Source: Bryobacterales bacterium (GTDB lineage Bacteria > Acidobacteriota > Terriglobia > Bryobacterales > Bryobacteraceae). Taken from it: a stretch of DNA of 37,936 nucleotides. A program made the position numbers and the translations under genes. The stretch spans positions 1 to 37,936 of the forward strand of contig CANIIC010000018.1 in the NCBI GenBank assembly GCA_947467395.1, given 5' to 3'. Shown here one piece after another: positions 1 through 9,367 of the stretch (positions are counted from its first letter, which is position 1; the number at the start of each line of letters is the position of its first letter). The notes under the pieces were generated by a model. It was given only the letters and a program-made list of their open reading frames with translations, searched no databases and had not been told where the DNA came from.

Positions 1-236
1 ACGGCGCCCGTTGCAAAATAGTTCATGCCGCCCGTCGCGAAATTCTCCGACAGATTCGAGAAGCTGATGTCGACTTGGCGGCAGCCGTTCGCTGTCGACG
101 TTGCTGGGATCGCCGTCTCGGTAGCAAACGTGGTGGTACATGCGTTGATCGCCGCTTGGCTCGATCCAGCACCCAACACCATCAACACCGCTACCGCAAA
201 CCAACTGGCTGTCTTCATTATTTTTGAGTTCTGCAT
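1..236 (-). CDS. Secreted protein, N-terminal part (runs off left edge)
   Basis: Open on the minus strand from ATG at 236 to the window edge. An in-frame ATG at 218 begins a good signal peptide (MKTASWFAVAVLMVLGAGSS, then QAA|IN), so the product is exported. GGGAG lies four bases before the ATG at 236, which favours that start; the ATG at 218 has no ribosome site at a normal distance. The mature part seen (about 50 residues) is rich in Thr, Ser, Ala and Asn, with two cysteines, and resembles the start of acidobacterial surface proteins of the PEP-CTERM kind. The C-terminus that would prove this is outside the window, so I do not assign a family. Its leader (237-450 on this strand) is long. 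Confidence 0.6.
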   Translation of the reverse strand, partial: MQNSKIMKTASWFAVAVLMVLGAGSSQAAINACTTTFATETAIPATSTANGCRQVDISFSNLSENFATGGMNYFATGA

Positions 237-711
237 TCTACTCCCAAACAGTTTCGGCTGATTCACCGCACTGCCTCCTCCGAGGTAGTCCTACTCGTCC
301 TACTCCGTCCCATGGTGCTGGGTGTTAAGAAGGATCGCAAGTGCAAATTCTGACTTAAGTCCATTTTCCTGACGAACTTGGATTTCTTCGCCGAATCTAA
401 GTGGAACCTAAGTTGACCCCTAAGGTCTTTCGCTGAGTTTGCCGATTTGTCCTCTCGCCCTCTCCCTTTTCAAGTACTAAAGTACCCTTCGCGACGCTCC
501 GGCCAACGGCTGCCGACCCCTCCACGAAGAGAACTTCCCGCCTTATTATACTCGGAGCGAGCCCGACTTGGAACGCCTTCGCGTTGAAAAGAAACGAGTT
601 TTGTACTAGTACAGGGGCGCCTGCGATCGTACCAACTCAACCTCTTTTTCGCAGCCCGGACTTGTAGTATGCTGTTAGACGGACCACAGTACGCGCGAGG
701 GGAGCTACAGT
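237..711. other. Divergent intergenic region with small repeats and a palindrome
   Basis: No convincing gene. It separates two divergent genes for exported proteins. Visible structure: a perfect tandem 9-mer (GTCCTACTC twice, 288-305); one CTTAAG (354-359) and several CTAAG-type words between about 400 and 425; a -10-like TATACT at 547-552; and a perfect 12-base palindrome TGTACTAGTACA at 602-613, about 100 bases before the TPR gene. Base composition is less GC-rich than in the flanking genes. The palindrome could be an operator, but nothing identifies the protein that would bind it. Confidence 0.45.
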
Positions 712-1887
712 ATGACCGTACACAACTTTATCAAAAGAGGAGCCTTAGTGGCTTCTTTTGCCGCCATCACGTGGGCGCAGGCGATGACCGCCATCCAAGG
801 CACCGTCAAGGGTGCCGATGGCAAGCCCATGAAGGACGTCGAAGTGCGCATCGTTCGCACCGACATTAAAGCCAACTACAAGATCAAGACCGACAAGAAT
901 GGCAAGTTCAACTACGCCACTCTCCCGTTCGGCACCTACGACATCGAGATGGTCGCCGATGGGAAGACCATCCTCCAGACCAAGGGTGTGCACACCGACT
1001 ATTCCAAGCCGATTCCGATGGACGTCGACTTGAGCAAGCAGGAAACGGCTGCCGCGGCTCCGGCCGCCAGCGCCGGCCCTGCTGCTCCTCCGGCTCCGAA
1101 GGAAATGACGGAAGCCGAAAAGAAGGCTCAGGCCGAAGCGCAGGCGAAGTTTGAGAAGGAAATGAAGGATTATCAGGAGGCCCAGAACAAGAACGCTGGT
1201 CTCCAGACTGCCTTCAACACCGCCATGGAAGCTGCGAAGGCCAAGAACTGGCCGGTGGCGATTGAGAACTTCACGAAGGCTGGCGAAATCGATCCCACGC
1301 AGCACGCCGTCTTCGGTCAGCTGGCCGATGCCTACCAGAAGAAAGCGGAATCCGAACGTGGCGCTGACCGCTTGGCCGACTTCACGAAGGCCGGCGAAGC
1401 CTATGGCAAGGCCATCGCGATCATGCCGACCGATCCGGTGTACCGCTACAATGCCAGCGTCGTGTTGGCCCGCGCCAATAAGATGGACGAAGCGCAGGCG
1501 CAGTTGACCGAAGCGGCCAAGCTGGATCCGACCGGTGCCGCCCGCGGCTATCGCAACCTGGGCAACGTCTACTTCGACACCAACCGTGGCGAAGCGGCCG
1601 AAACCGCTTACAAGAAGGCGCTCGATATCGACCCGAAGGATGCGCAAACCTACTTCCAGCTGGGCGTGACCTATATGCAACGCGCCACCGAGAAGGACGG
1701 TAAGTTGCTCGCTCCGGCTGGCACCGCGGAAGCCTTCCAGAAGTATTTGGAATTGGCCCCCACCGGCGGGAACGCGGAAGATGCCAAGGGTATGCTGGCT
1801 GCCTTGGGCGCCACCATCACCAACAGCATCAATCGCGGCCCGGCTCCTGCTCCGGCCAAGGCTCCGGCCAAAGGCAAGGGCAAGTAA
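712..1887 (+). CDS. Secreted TPR protein with carboxypeptidase-like regulatory domain
   Basis: 391 residues; GAGGGGAG lies about 8 bases before the ATG. The signal peptide covers about residues 1-26. Residues 27-105 look like a CarboxypepD_reg beta-sandwich (AIQGTVKGADGKPMKDVEV...), a module common in surface proteins. An Ala/Pro-rich linker (about 108-130) and a Lys/Glu/Ala-rich, probably coiled, segment (about 130-165) lead into tandem TPR helices (about 170-360; e.g. the helix pair ending in AGEIDPTQ and another in ALDIDPKDAQ). The tail is Pro/Ala/Lys-rich and basic. TPR units bind proteins, so a periplasmic scaffold or assembly role is likely; the partner is unknown. The YHS gene starts 10 bases downstream and is probably co-transcribed. 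Confidence 0.85.
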   Translation: MTVHNFIKRGALVASFAAITWAQAMTAIQGTVKGADGKPMKDVEVRIVRTDIKANYKIKTDKNGKFNYATLPFGTYDIEMVADGKTILQTKGVHTDYSKPIPMDVDLSKQETAAAAPAASAGPAAPPAPKEMTEAEKKAQAEAQAKFEKEMKDYQEAQNKNAGLQTAFNTAMEAAKAKNWPVAIENFTKAGEIDPTQHAVFGQLADAYQKKAESERGADRLADFTKAGEAYGKAIAIMPTDPVYRYNASVVLARANKMDEAQAQLTEAAKLDPTGAARGYRNLGNVYFDTNRGEAAETAYKKALDIDPKDAQTYFQLGVTYMQRATEKDGKLLAPAGTAEAFQKYLELAPTGGNAEDAKGMLAALGATITNSINRGPAPAPAKAPAKGKGK

Positions 1888-1897
1888 GTAGCACCTT

Positions 1898-2173
1898 GTG
1901 TTTTTGTTTCGCGCGCTTTTCTACCTGATCCTCACCATCGTGGCGATCAGCGTATTGCGCGGCGTTCTCGGTTTCCTGGCTCGCATCTTCCTGAATGCGA
2001 CCGTGGGACCGGAACGCCGCGCGGGCGCACCCTCCAAAGAATCTCTCAAACCGGAAGCCCTCAAGAAAGACCCCGTCTGCGGTACATTTGTGGCTCCTTC
2101 GACGGCCCTCACCCAGGAACGCGGCGGCAAGATGTACTTCTTCTGCTCTAAAGAGTGTCGGGACAAGTTTTGA
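1898..2173 (+). CDS. Small membrane-anchored YHS/TRASH-like metal-binding protein
   Basis: 91 residues with a GTG start, 10 bases after the TPR gene; no strong ribosome site, so coupling to the upstream gene is likely. An N-terminal hydrophobic helix (residues about 2-30) should anchor it in the inner membrane. The C-terminal half carries DPVCGTFV...YFFCSKECRDKF, the cysteine pattern of YHS/TRASH-type domains, which bind metal ions and occur in metal sensors, chaperones and transporters. Length and layout match small stand-alone YHS proteins with one transmembrane helix. Which metal it binds cannot be read from the sequence. Confidence 0.8.
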   Translation: MFLFRALFYLILTIVAISVLRGVLGFLARIFLNATVGPERRAGAPSKESLKPEALKKDPVCGTFVAPSTALTQERGGKMYFFCSKECRDKF

Positions 2174-2217
2174 CTGCCGATGATTTGCTGTAGCGCACTC
2201 GCGTTCTGCGTCATCCA

Positions 2218-3288
2218 ATGAGTAGAATGGAAGCACCGTCGGGATACGACATGGCCACTGCCCCCGTTGTCACAGTTCCTCCGCCCACTCCGGCGACGTT
2301 CCCCGCGACGCTGCGGCTCCCCGACGCATTGCGCGATCAGTGGACTGCGGCCGCAGCCAAACTGACTTACCCCGACTATCACGATCTCACCGCCTGGAGC
2401 GCATTCCGGGATGCCTCTGTGGCCCTGGCCCAGCGCTTCATGCCGGCCGAGATCCGCGCGACGCTGAACGAATTCTTCGCCCCCGCCGGACCTGCAGCCA
2501 TCGTGCTGGAGAACTTTCCGGTGGATCCGCACCTGCCTCCCATCCCAGCCAGCGGCATGCGCCCGCCGGAAAAAGAGGCCGTCTCCGAAGCCGTCATCAC
2601 CGGAATCCTGTGCCAGGACGGGGAACTGCTCTCCTTCATCAACGAAAAAGGCGGCAGTCCCATTCACGAAGTCACCCCGATTCCGGGCCGCGAAGGTACC
2701 CAATCGAACGCCGGCCGTGTCCAGTTCGGCTTCCATAGCGACAACGCGTTCCTGCCGTCCTGGTTCAAGCAGCAGGGCATCTTGCTCTACGGCCTCTACA
2801 ACGAACGCACGGCCACCACGGTGGTCACCGCCGACCAGATCCTGGCTGCCGCTCCTCCGGAGCTCGCGGCACTGCTCGCCCAACCGATCTTCCGCCACGC
2901 CTGCCCGGCCAGCTTCACGTTCGGCGACGCCCAGGCGTTGTCGGCTCCGTGCCCCATCCTGTGGCGCGACGAGCTAGGCCTCATGCGCGTGTCTGCCGCC
3001 AGCTCCACCATCGTTCCCGTGACGCCTGAGGCGGCGCTTGCTCTGGAGTTGTTCCGGAGCCTGCTGGACGAATTAAACCCCGCCCGCGTCGTTGTAAGCC
3101 CAGGAACGGCCCTTCTGTTCAAGGATGACCGCCTGCTGCATGGTCGCGACGCCTTCCAGGGACCCCGCTGGCTGCAACGCGCCTACTTCACCTCATCCCT
3201 GGCCCTGCTGCGCGACGTGACGTCCTCTGACGGCCGCGCCTTCAGCTTCGACGCCCGAGCCCTGCTCAGCGGCCGCGAGCGCGCCTAA
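2218..3288 (+). CDS. Fe(II)/2-oxoglutarate oxygenase, amino-acid hydroxylase (AsnO/VioC) type
   Basis: 356 residues. The core resembles the TauD/clavaminate-synthase superfamily, closest by eye to the AsnO/VioC branch that hydroxylates free or carrier-bound amino acids. The iron ligands are visible: H173 and D175 in FGFHSDNAF and H308 in LLHGRDAF, with R321 (RWLQRAYF), thirteen residues after the last His, as the 2-oxoglutarate-binding Arg. The stretch after the HxD motif (ILLYGLYNERTATTVV) also fits. No NRPS or other secondary-metabolite genes are in view, so the substrate is unknown; a free amino acid or a small peptide is possible. Start choice is uncertain: ATG at 2218, 2227 and 2251 are in frame and none has a clear ribosome site. 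A terminator follows. Confidence 0.8.
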   Translation: MSRMEAPSGYDMATAPVVTVPPPTPATFPATLRLPDALRDQWTAAAAKLTYPDYHDLTAWSAFRDASVALAQRFMPAEIRATLNEFFAPAGPAAIVLENFPVDPHLPPIPASGMRPPEKEAVSEAVITGILCQDGELLSFINEKGGSPIHEVTPIPGREGTQSNAGRVQFGFHSDNAFLPSWFKQQGILLYGLYNERTATTVVTADQILAAAPPELAALLAQPIFRHACPASFTFGDAQALSAPCPILWRDELGLMRVSAASSTIVPVTPEAALALELFRSLLDELNPARVVVSPGTALLFKDDRLLHGRDAFQGPRWLQRAYFTSSLALLRDVTSSDGRAFSFDARALLSGRERA

Positions 3289-3308
3289 GCCTCCCCAGAA
3301 CGCAGAAA

Positions 3309-3352
3309 CGCCCACCTTGCGGTGGGCGCTCTACAACCCTACTTTCGTAGGG
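3309..3352. terminator. Two consecutive hairpins between convergent genes
   Basis: CGCCCACC-TTGC-GGTGGGCG (3309-3328) is a perfect 8-bp stem with a 4-base loop, 21 bases after the oxygenase stop. A second perfect 6-bp stem, CCCTAC-TTTC-GTAGGG (3337-3352), follows at once. Neither has a strong T tract, so termination may depend partly on Rho. They sit between convergent genes and could serve either strand. Confidence 0.65.
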
Positions 3353-3612
3353 CGATGTACATGGGAGAATCAGATTCGACGGTATCGCAACCGCCAAAAC
3401 TGGTTTGTGTTTGGATCTTAGGTTTTCCAGCCGGGGAAGTCAAGAAAAAATCTGTCAGCTCTTTTTTGACCATTAAGTGGTATGGAATGAATCGCTTGGC
3501 GAGAGAAGCTGCTGTGCTCAGTTTTGTGGAAAACCTGTGGAATACGGCTTCTCAAGGGGTCCGTTTTCGTTCTAACAGCCCGAATCGCCAAGGTTTATTC
3601 CCGGCGAGGACC
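3353..3612. other. Intergenic, lower-GC; paired DnaA-box-like words
   Basis: About 260 bases with no gene I trust; the open frame across it on the plus strand lacks a ribosome site and family features. On the minus strand it reads TTTTCCACA (3533-3525) and TATTCCACA (3544-3536), one and two mismatches from the DnaA box TTATCCACA, two bases apart. With only two weak copies and no dnaA, dnaN or gyrB nearby this is not an origin. Confidence 0.3.
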
Positions 3613-4593
3613 TTAGTCCTTAGCGTTGATCCGGAAAACGGTCATTTCTTCCCGCTCCTTGGCCAAACCGAACTTTCTCAGGAGCACTCGGAATCCGCCT
3701 AACCATAGACCTGCCAATAGGCTAGCCCCGATAAGTACAACCGCTAGGAGAGATCCTGTCAGGACAATATTTGCCATCCCCTGGACCGGCGGGGTCCCTA
3801 CTTCCTGCTTGGTCAGCTCCACCTCATACTGCACATTGGCCAGGATCCGTTCGGCGGCGTCCGCGTCCTTGGGCGAGCTGATCACCGCCACCATCGGCCC
3901 CGCGCGCTTGGCCAGCGTCCCCGGCACCATCAGGAAGGCGGCCTGCCGCTCCCGAGCCATGTTCGGCAGCGGGTAGTAGAAAATCGTCATCGTCAGCTCA
4001 CCGGTCGGTGTCTTGTACCGGCCCTGCTGACCCTCGGCCGACAGCGAGAACGCCGCCAGCGACGGCGAGATCTGCGGCGCGAACCGCTCCAGCGACACCG
4101 GGCCCAGGATGTAGCGTTCCGAGTTCGCCACTAGATCCTGATCCGGCAGGTAGTTGGGCAGTGAGGGCAGGGAACTCCGCTCCACCTTCTTCAGCTGAAT
4201 CAGCAATCCGTCCAAGTCGTCGGTGGTGGGCGTGTAGCCCGAGTATTCGAACACGAAGTTCCCGTACGCCGTGATGACCCCGTTCGCCGTCTTGGCCGCC
4301 AGCTTGGCCAGGCCCACGGGCTTGGCATCGGCCGGCCGCCGCAGTTGCCACAGGGCCAGCGCGCCAGTCGAGTCCCTCACCTTCCAGCCCGCGATCGTGA
4401 AGCTCTTGCCCGCGCCCGTGTACTCGGCCTTCTCGGCCTCGAGGAAGCCGTACTCTTTGTAGAGCTCGGCATCTGGCGCAGTCAGCGGCGTGACCTTGCC
4501 GCGCGTGAAGGTGGTGAACCGCTCCGGGAAGATCTCGGCGTTCGCCAGGGAGGCGAGGAAAAGGGCAGTCAGCACCCAAGCGGATTGTTTCAT
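3613..4593 (-). CDS. Exported membrane-anchored protein, DUF6599-like
   Basis: 326 residues from the ATG at 4593, chosen because it starts a clean signal peptide (MKQSAWVLTALFLASLANA) and AGAGG lies about 8 bases upstream; a longer in-frame start would add a non-hydrophobic extension overlapping secA. The body begins IFPERFTTFTRGKVTPL and contains repeated TGALALWQLRRP-like segments as in acidobacterial DUF6599 proteins, whose function is unknown. A C-terminal transmembrane helix (about residues 275-303, ANIVLTGSLLAVVLIGASLL) with a short basic cytoplasmic tail indicates a periplasmic domain anchored in the inner membrane. It lies 41 bases after secA on the same strand, so co-transcription is likely. 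Family name is from memory. Confidence 0.7.
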   Translation of the reverse strand: MKQSAWVLTALFLASLANAEIFPERFTTFTRGKVTPLTAPDAELYKEYGFLEAEKAEYTGAGKSFTIAGWKVRDSTGALALWQLRRPADAKPVGLAKLAAKTANGVITAYGNFVFEYSGYTPTTDDLDGLLIQLKKVERSSLPSLPNYLPDQDLVANSERYILGPVSLERFAPQISPSLAAFSLSAEGQQGRYKTPTGELTMTIFYYPLPNMARERQAAFLMVPGTLAKRAGPMVAVISSPKDADAAERILANVQYEVELTKQEVGTPPVQGMANIVLTGSLLAVVLIGASLLAGLWLGGFRVLLRKFGLAKEREEMTVFRINAKD

Positions 4594-4634
4594 TAGGAAG
4601 CCTCTGCCCATTTTGACATCAGATGCCACGAAGC

Positions 4635-7457
<2,823 letters not shown>

Positions 7458-7521
7458 AATTCACCTCTTCGAGTTGTGTGTTTCTTCAAGTTGGAACCGC
7501 GGAGGAGAGAAACAGCAGGGC

Positions 7522-7848
7522 TCAACAACGAAGCAGGGAATAACGGCGGGGGCGGGGAACGGCGACCGTTCGCACCGCGGGGGTGACCATCCACACCGAC
7601 CGGCGCATCGGGGTTTCCGAAAGCGCGGTCAACGACAGCAACTCCATCGACGACGATCGCACATGCGACGACGTCGTGATCGTGACATCGGCGGCCGGAA
7701 CGGCGAACAACGCCCTCCAGACCGGATTTTCCTGGGAGGCTGTTACGTCCTTTGTGAAGGCCGGATGCTCGGAAATTGCCGCAGCCAATGCCGATATGCC
7801 CAGGAGTTGGGCAAGACTGGCGAGGAGGATGATTCTTCCGAGGCGCAT
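7522..7848 (-). CDS. Small exported protein upstream of secA; candidate Sec-monitoring leader
   Basis: 108 residues. The first 24 residues are a textbook signal peptide (MRLGRIILLASLAQLLGISA, then LAAA), third codon positions are strongly G/C, and the frame stops 64 bases before secA on the same strand. No family is recognised. The C-terminal end is basic and Pro-rich (VWMVTPAVRTVAVPRPRRYS, then LLRC). A short secreted ORF just upstream of secA is the arrangement of SecM, whose C-terminal arrest motif stalls the ribosome when export is slow; the residues VW followed by a basic Pro-containing end recall this only loosely. The ATG has no clear ribosome site (GCCGGA upstream). An open frame also exists on the opposite strand with similar codon bias, so that this is a gene at all is moderately supported. 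Confidence 0.45.
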   Translation of the reverse strand: MRLGRIILLASLAQLLGISALAAAISEHPAFTKDVTASQENPVWRALFAVPAADVTITTSSHVRSSSMELLSLTALSETPMRRSVWMVTPAVRTVAVPRPRRYSLLRC

Positions 7849-8080
7849 TCCGGCAAGTGATAGACTAGCCCGATTTTAACATGCTGCGCCTGTCCGGAGA
7901 GCGCGATTTCGCGTTGTAACTTCGCGTTGTAACAAGGGTGAGTAGCCCAAAGTTGTCTTAAGTACCAAGGGACCTTTGCTTAAGCGGCCTACGGTCTTAA
8001 TCTCACACCGCTGAGTAGATCTCCCAATTGGTTAGAGGGTGGGGGAACGTTAACCTGCTGAAGTAGGCTGACAGGAATCT
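7849..8080. promoter_or_regulatory. Divergent control region before the tad-like genes
   Basis: 232 bases between a minus-strand ORF and the pseudopilin operon. It holds a perfect tandem 13-mer TTCGCGTTGTAAC (7908-7920 and 7921-7933) and two CTTAAG words (7957-7962, 7979-7984) flanking an imperfect dyad (CCAAGGGACCTTTG, about 7965-7978), with a third CTTAA at 7996-8000. CTTAAG should be rare in DNA this GC-rich, so two copies 22 bases apart around a dyad look like a regulator site for the downstream operon. AGGAA lies just before the first start codon. Confidence 0.4.
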
Positions 8081-8620
8081 ATGCTGGCGAGTAACCAAAT
8101 TTCGAGGCACCGGCTGCGCCGATCGAGTGGGAACACACTCATCGAAATGGCGTTCACGCTGATCCCGACCATCGCCATCCTGGTGGCATTTGTCGATTTC
8201 GGCCTGGTGCTATTTCGTTGGAGTACGCTGCAGAACGCGGTGCGGGAAGGCGCGCGTTACGCCATTACCTTCCAGCGGGATGCGGCCCATAGTCTCGGAC
8301 AAACTGCGTCCATTCAACAAGTTGTGGAGAAGAAGTCGATGGGTTCGGTGCATCGCACCGACAGTCCTCAGCATATTTTCGTGTGCTACGCCTCCACTGC
8401 GGCACCGAACACGTGCATCCCGAGCGGCGGCAACGTCCCGGGCAATATTGTCGAAGTATCGGTCAAGAATGTGACCTGGAGTTGGCTGGCGCCGCTGAGC
8501 GGCAGTTACTCGAGCGCGGTCGCTCCCTTTTTCCGCAGCAGATCCCCGTTTAATCTGAATGTCTACTCCGCGGATATTCTCGGCGGATACCCCGTTGGGG
8601 TCAACTCGGTGGTGGAATGA
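8081..8620 (+). CDS. TadE-like pseudopilin
   Basis: 179 residues. A basic N-terminus ending RRSSG is followed by NTLIEMAFTLIPTIAILVAF, the TadE/Flp-type processing site: Gly17 before the cut, Glu22 at +5, then a hydrophobic helix. The mature C-terminal part (FDFGLVLFRWSTLQNAVREGARYA-type sequence after the helix) is typical of TadE: substrate of the prepilin peptidase TadV, inserted in the inner membrane and needed as a minor pseudopilin for tight-adherence pilus or a related secretion system. Two cysteines lie in the periplasmic domain. AGGAATCT precedes the ATG. The stop overlaps the next start by four bases (ATGA), so the two are translationally coupled. Confidence 0.85.
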   Translation: MLASNQISRHRLRRSSGNTLIEMAFTLIPTIAILVAFVDFGLVLFRWSTLQNAVREGARYAITFQRDAAHSLGQTASIQQVVEKKSMGSVHRTDSPQHIFVCYASTAAPNTCIPSGGNVPGNIVEVSVKNVTWSWLAPLSGSYSSAVAPFFRSRSPFNLNVYSADILGGYPVGVNSVVE

Positions 8621-9336
8621 CACAACTTCGCATCCATCGACGCAAGGCACGCCAGAGCGGCCACGAGATCCTGGAGTTCGCCCTGGTCGCAGTCCTCTTT
8701 ATCCCCTTGTTCATGGGTAGCTTCGTGGTCGGCATGAACCTGATCCGTAGCAATCAGGCCAACCATGTGGTCCGCGACGTCGCCAACATGTACATCCATG
8801 GCGCCGATTTCAGCGACAAGAGCATGCAGGCCATTGCGCAACGGCTGGCCACCGGCATGGGGCTCCAGGTCGGTTCGGGTACCGGCAACGCGGCCGACAA
8901 TTTGGGCAACGCGGGTCGCGGCATCTTATGGGTAAGCAAGATCATGTGGGTCGGCGGCACTCTGGAAGCGAATTGCCAGGGGGCCTTGCCAGCGGCTTGC
9001 ACCAATGCCAACAAATTTGTGTTTCTGGAGCGCATCCGCTTTGGCAACGGCACTCTTGAAACCGAACATCCCAGCAGCCTGGGGCATCCTTCCGCGGCCA
9101 ACCGCAACACCTACGGTGTGATTACCGACAACCTGATCACTAACGCGGCCACTCAGGTCCCCGAGCCCTATCAGACCCAGCTGAAAAACCTGTGGCAGGT
9201 GACCAATGCCGCCGTGGGCCGAGTTCCCCTGACGGACGGCCAAATCGCGTACGTGGCCGAAGGATACTTCAAATCGCCCGACTTGAGCTTGGGCTCGGTG
9301 CAGGGCAGCGGTGTATTTTCGCGGTGGTTTTACTGA
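8617..9336 (+). CDS. TadE/TadF-like pseudopilin, long form
   Basis: 239 residues. The N-terminus repeats the pseudopilin signature: basic residues, Gly15 as cut site, HEILEFALVAVLFIPLFMG with Glu20 at +5 and a hydrophobic helix. The rest (about 200 residues) has no recognised domain, contains two cysteines close together (ANCQGALPAACTNA) that may form a disulphide, and ends in an aromatic residue. Longer than usual TadE. Overlaps the preceding gene by four bases. The 31 bases to the next gene contain a near-duplicate 14-mer (9332-9345 and 9349-9362, one mismatch) that carries the stop codon in its first copy and the next gene's AGGAG in its second, probably a small tandem duplication. Confidence 0.75.
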   Translation: MTQLRIHRRKARQSGHEILEFALVAVLFIPLFMGSFVVGMNLIRSNQANHVVRDVANMYIHGADFSDKSMQAIAQRLATGMGLQVGSGTGNAADNLGNAGRGILWVSKIMWVGGTLEANCQGALPAACTNANKFVFLERIRFGNGTLETEHPSSLGHPSAANRNTYGVITDNLITNAATQVPEPYQTQLKNLWQVTNAAVGRVPLTDGQIAYVAEGYFKSPDLSLGSVQGSGVFSRWFY

Positions 9337-9367
9337 GGCCGGAGTTTGACTGAGGCAGGAGTGAGCT

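Noticed and set aside
745-1680. 311-codon minus-strand frame opposite the TPR gene
   Set aside because: Antisense frame; the plus-strand gene has a ribosome site, signal peptide and domains.
3525-3544. Two DnaA-box-like words as an origin of replication
   Set aside because: Only two imperfect copies; no dnaA, dnaN, gyrB or AT-rich unwinding region nearby.
3322-3702. 126-codon plus-strand frame after the terminator
   Set aside because: No ribosome site or domain, begins within the terminator hairpin and overlaps the DUF6599-like gene end.
7583-7879. 98-codon plus-strand frame opposite the secA-upstream leader
   Set aside because: Similar codon bias, but no signal peptide or ribosome site; the minus-strand reading is better, though I cannot fully exclude this one.
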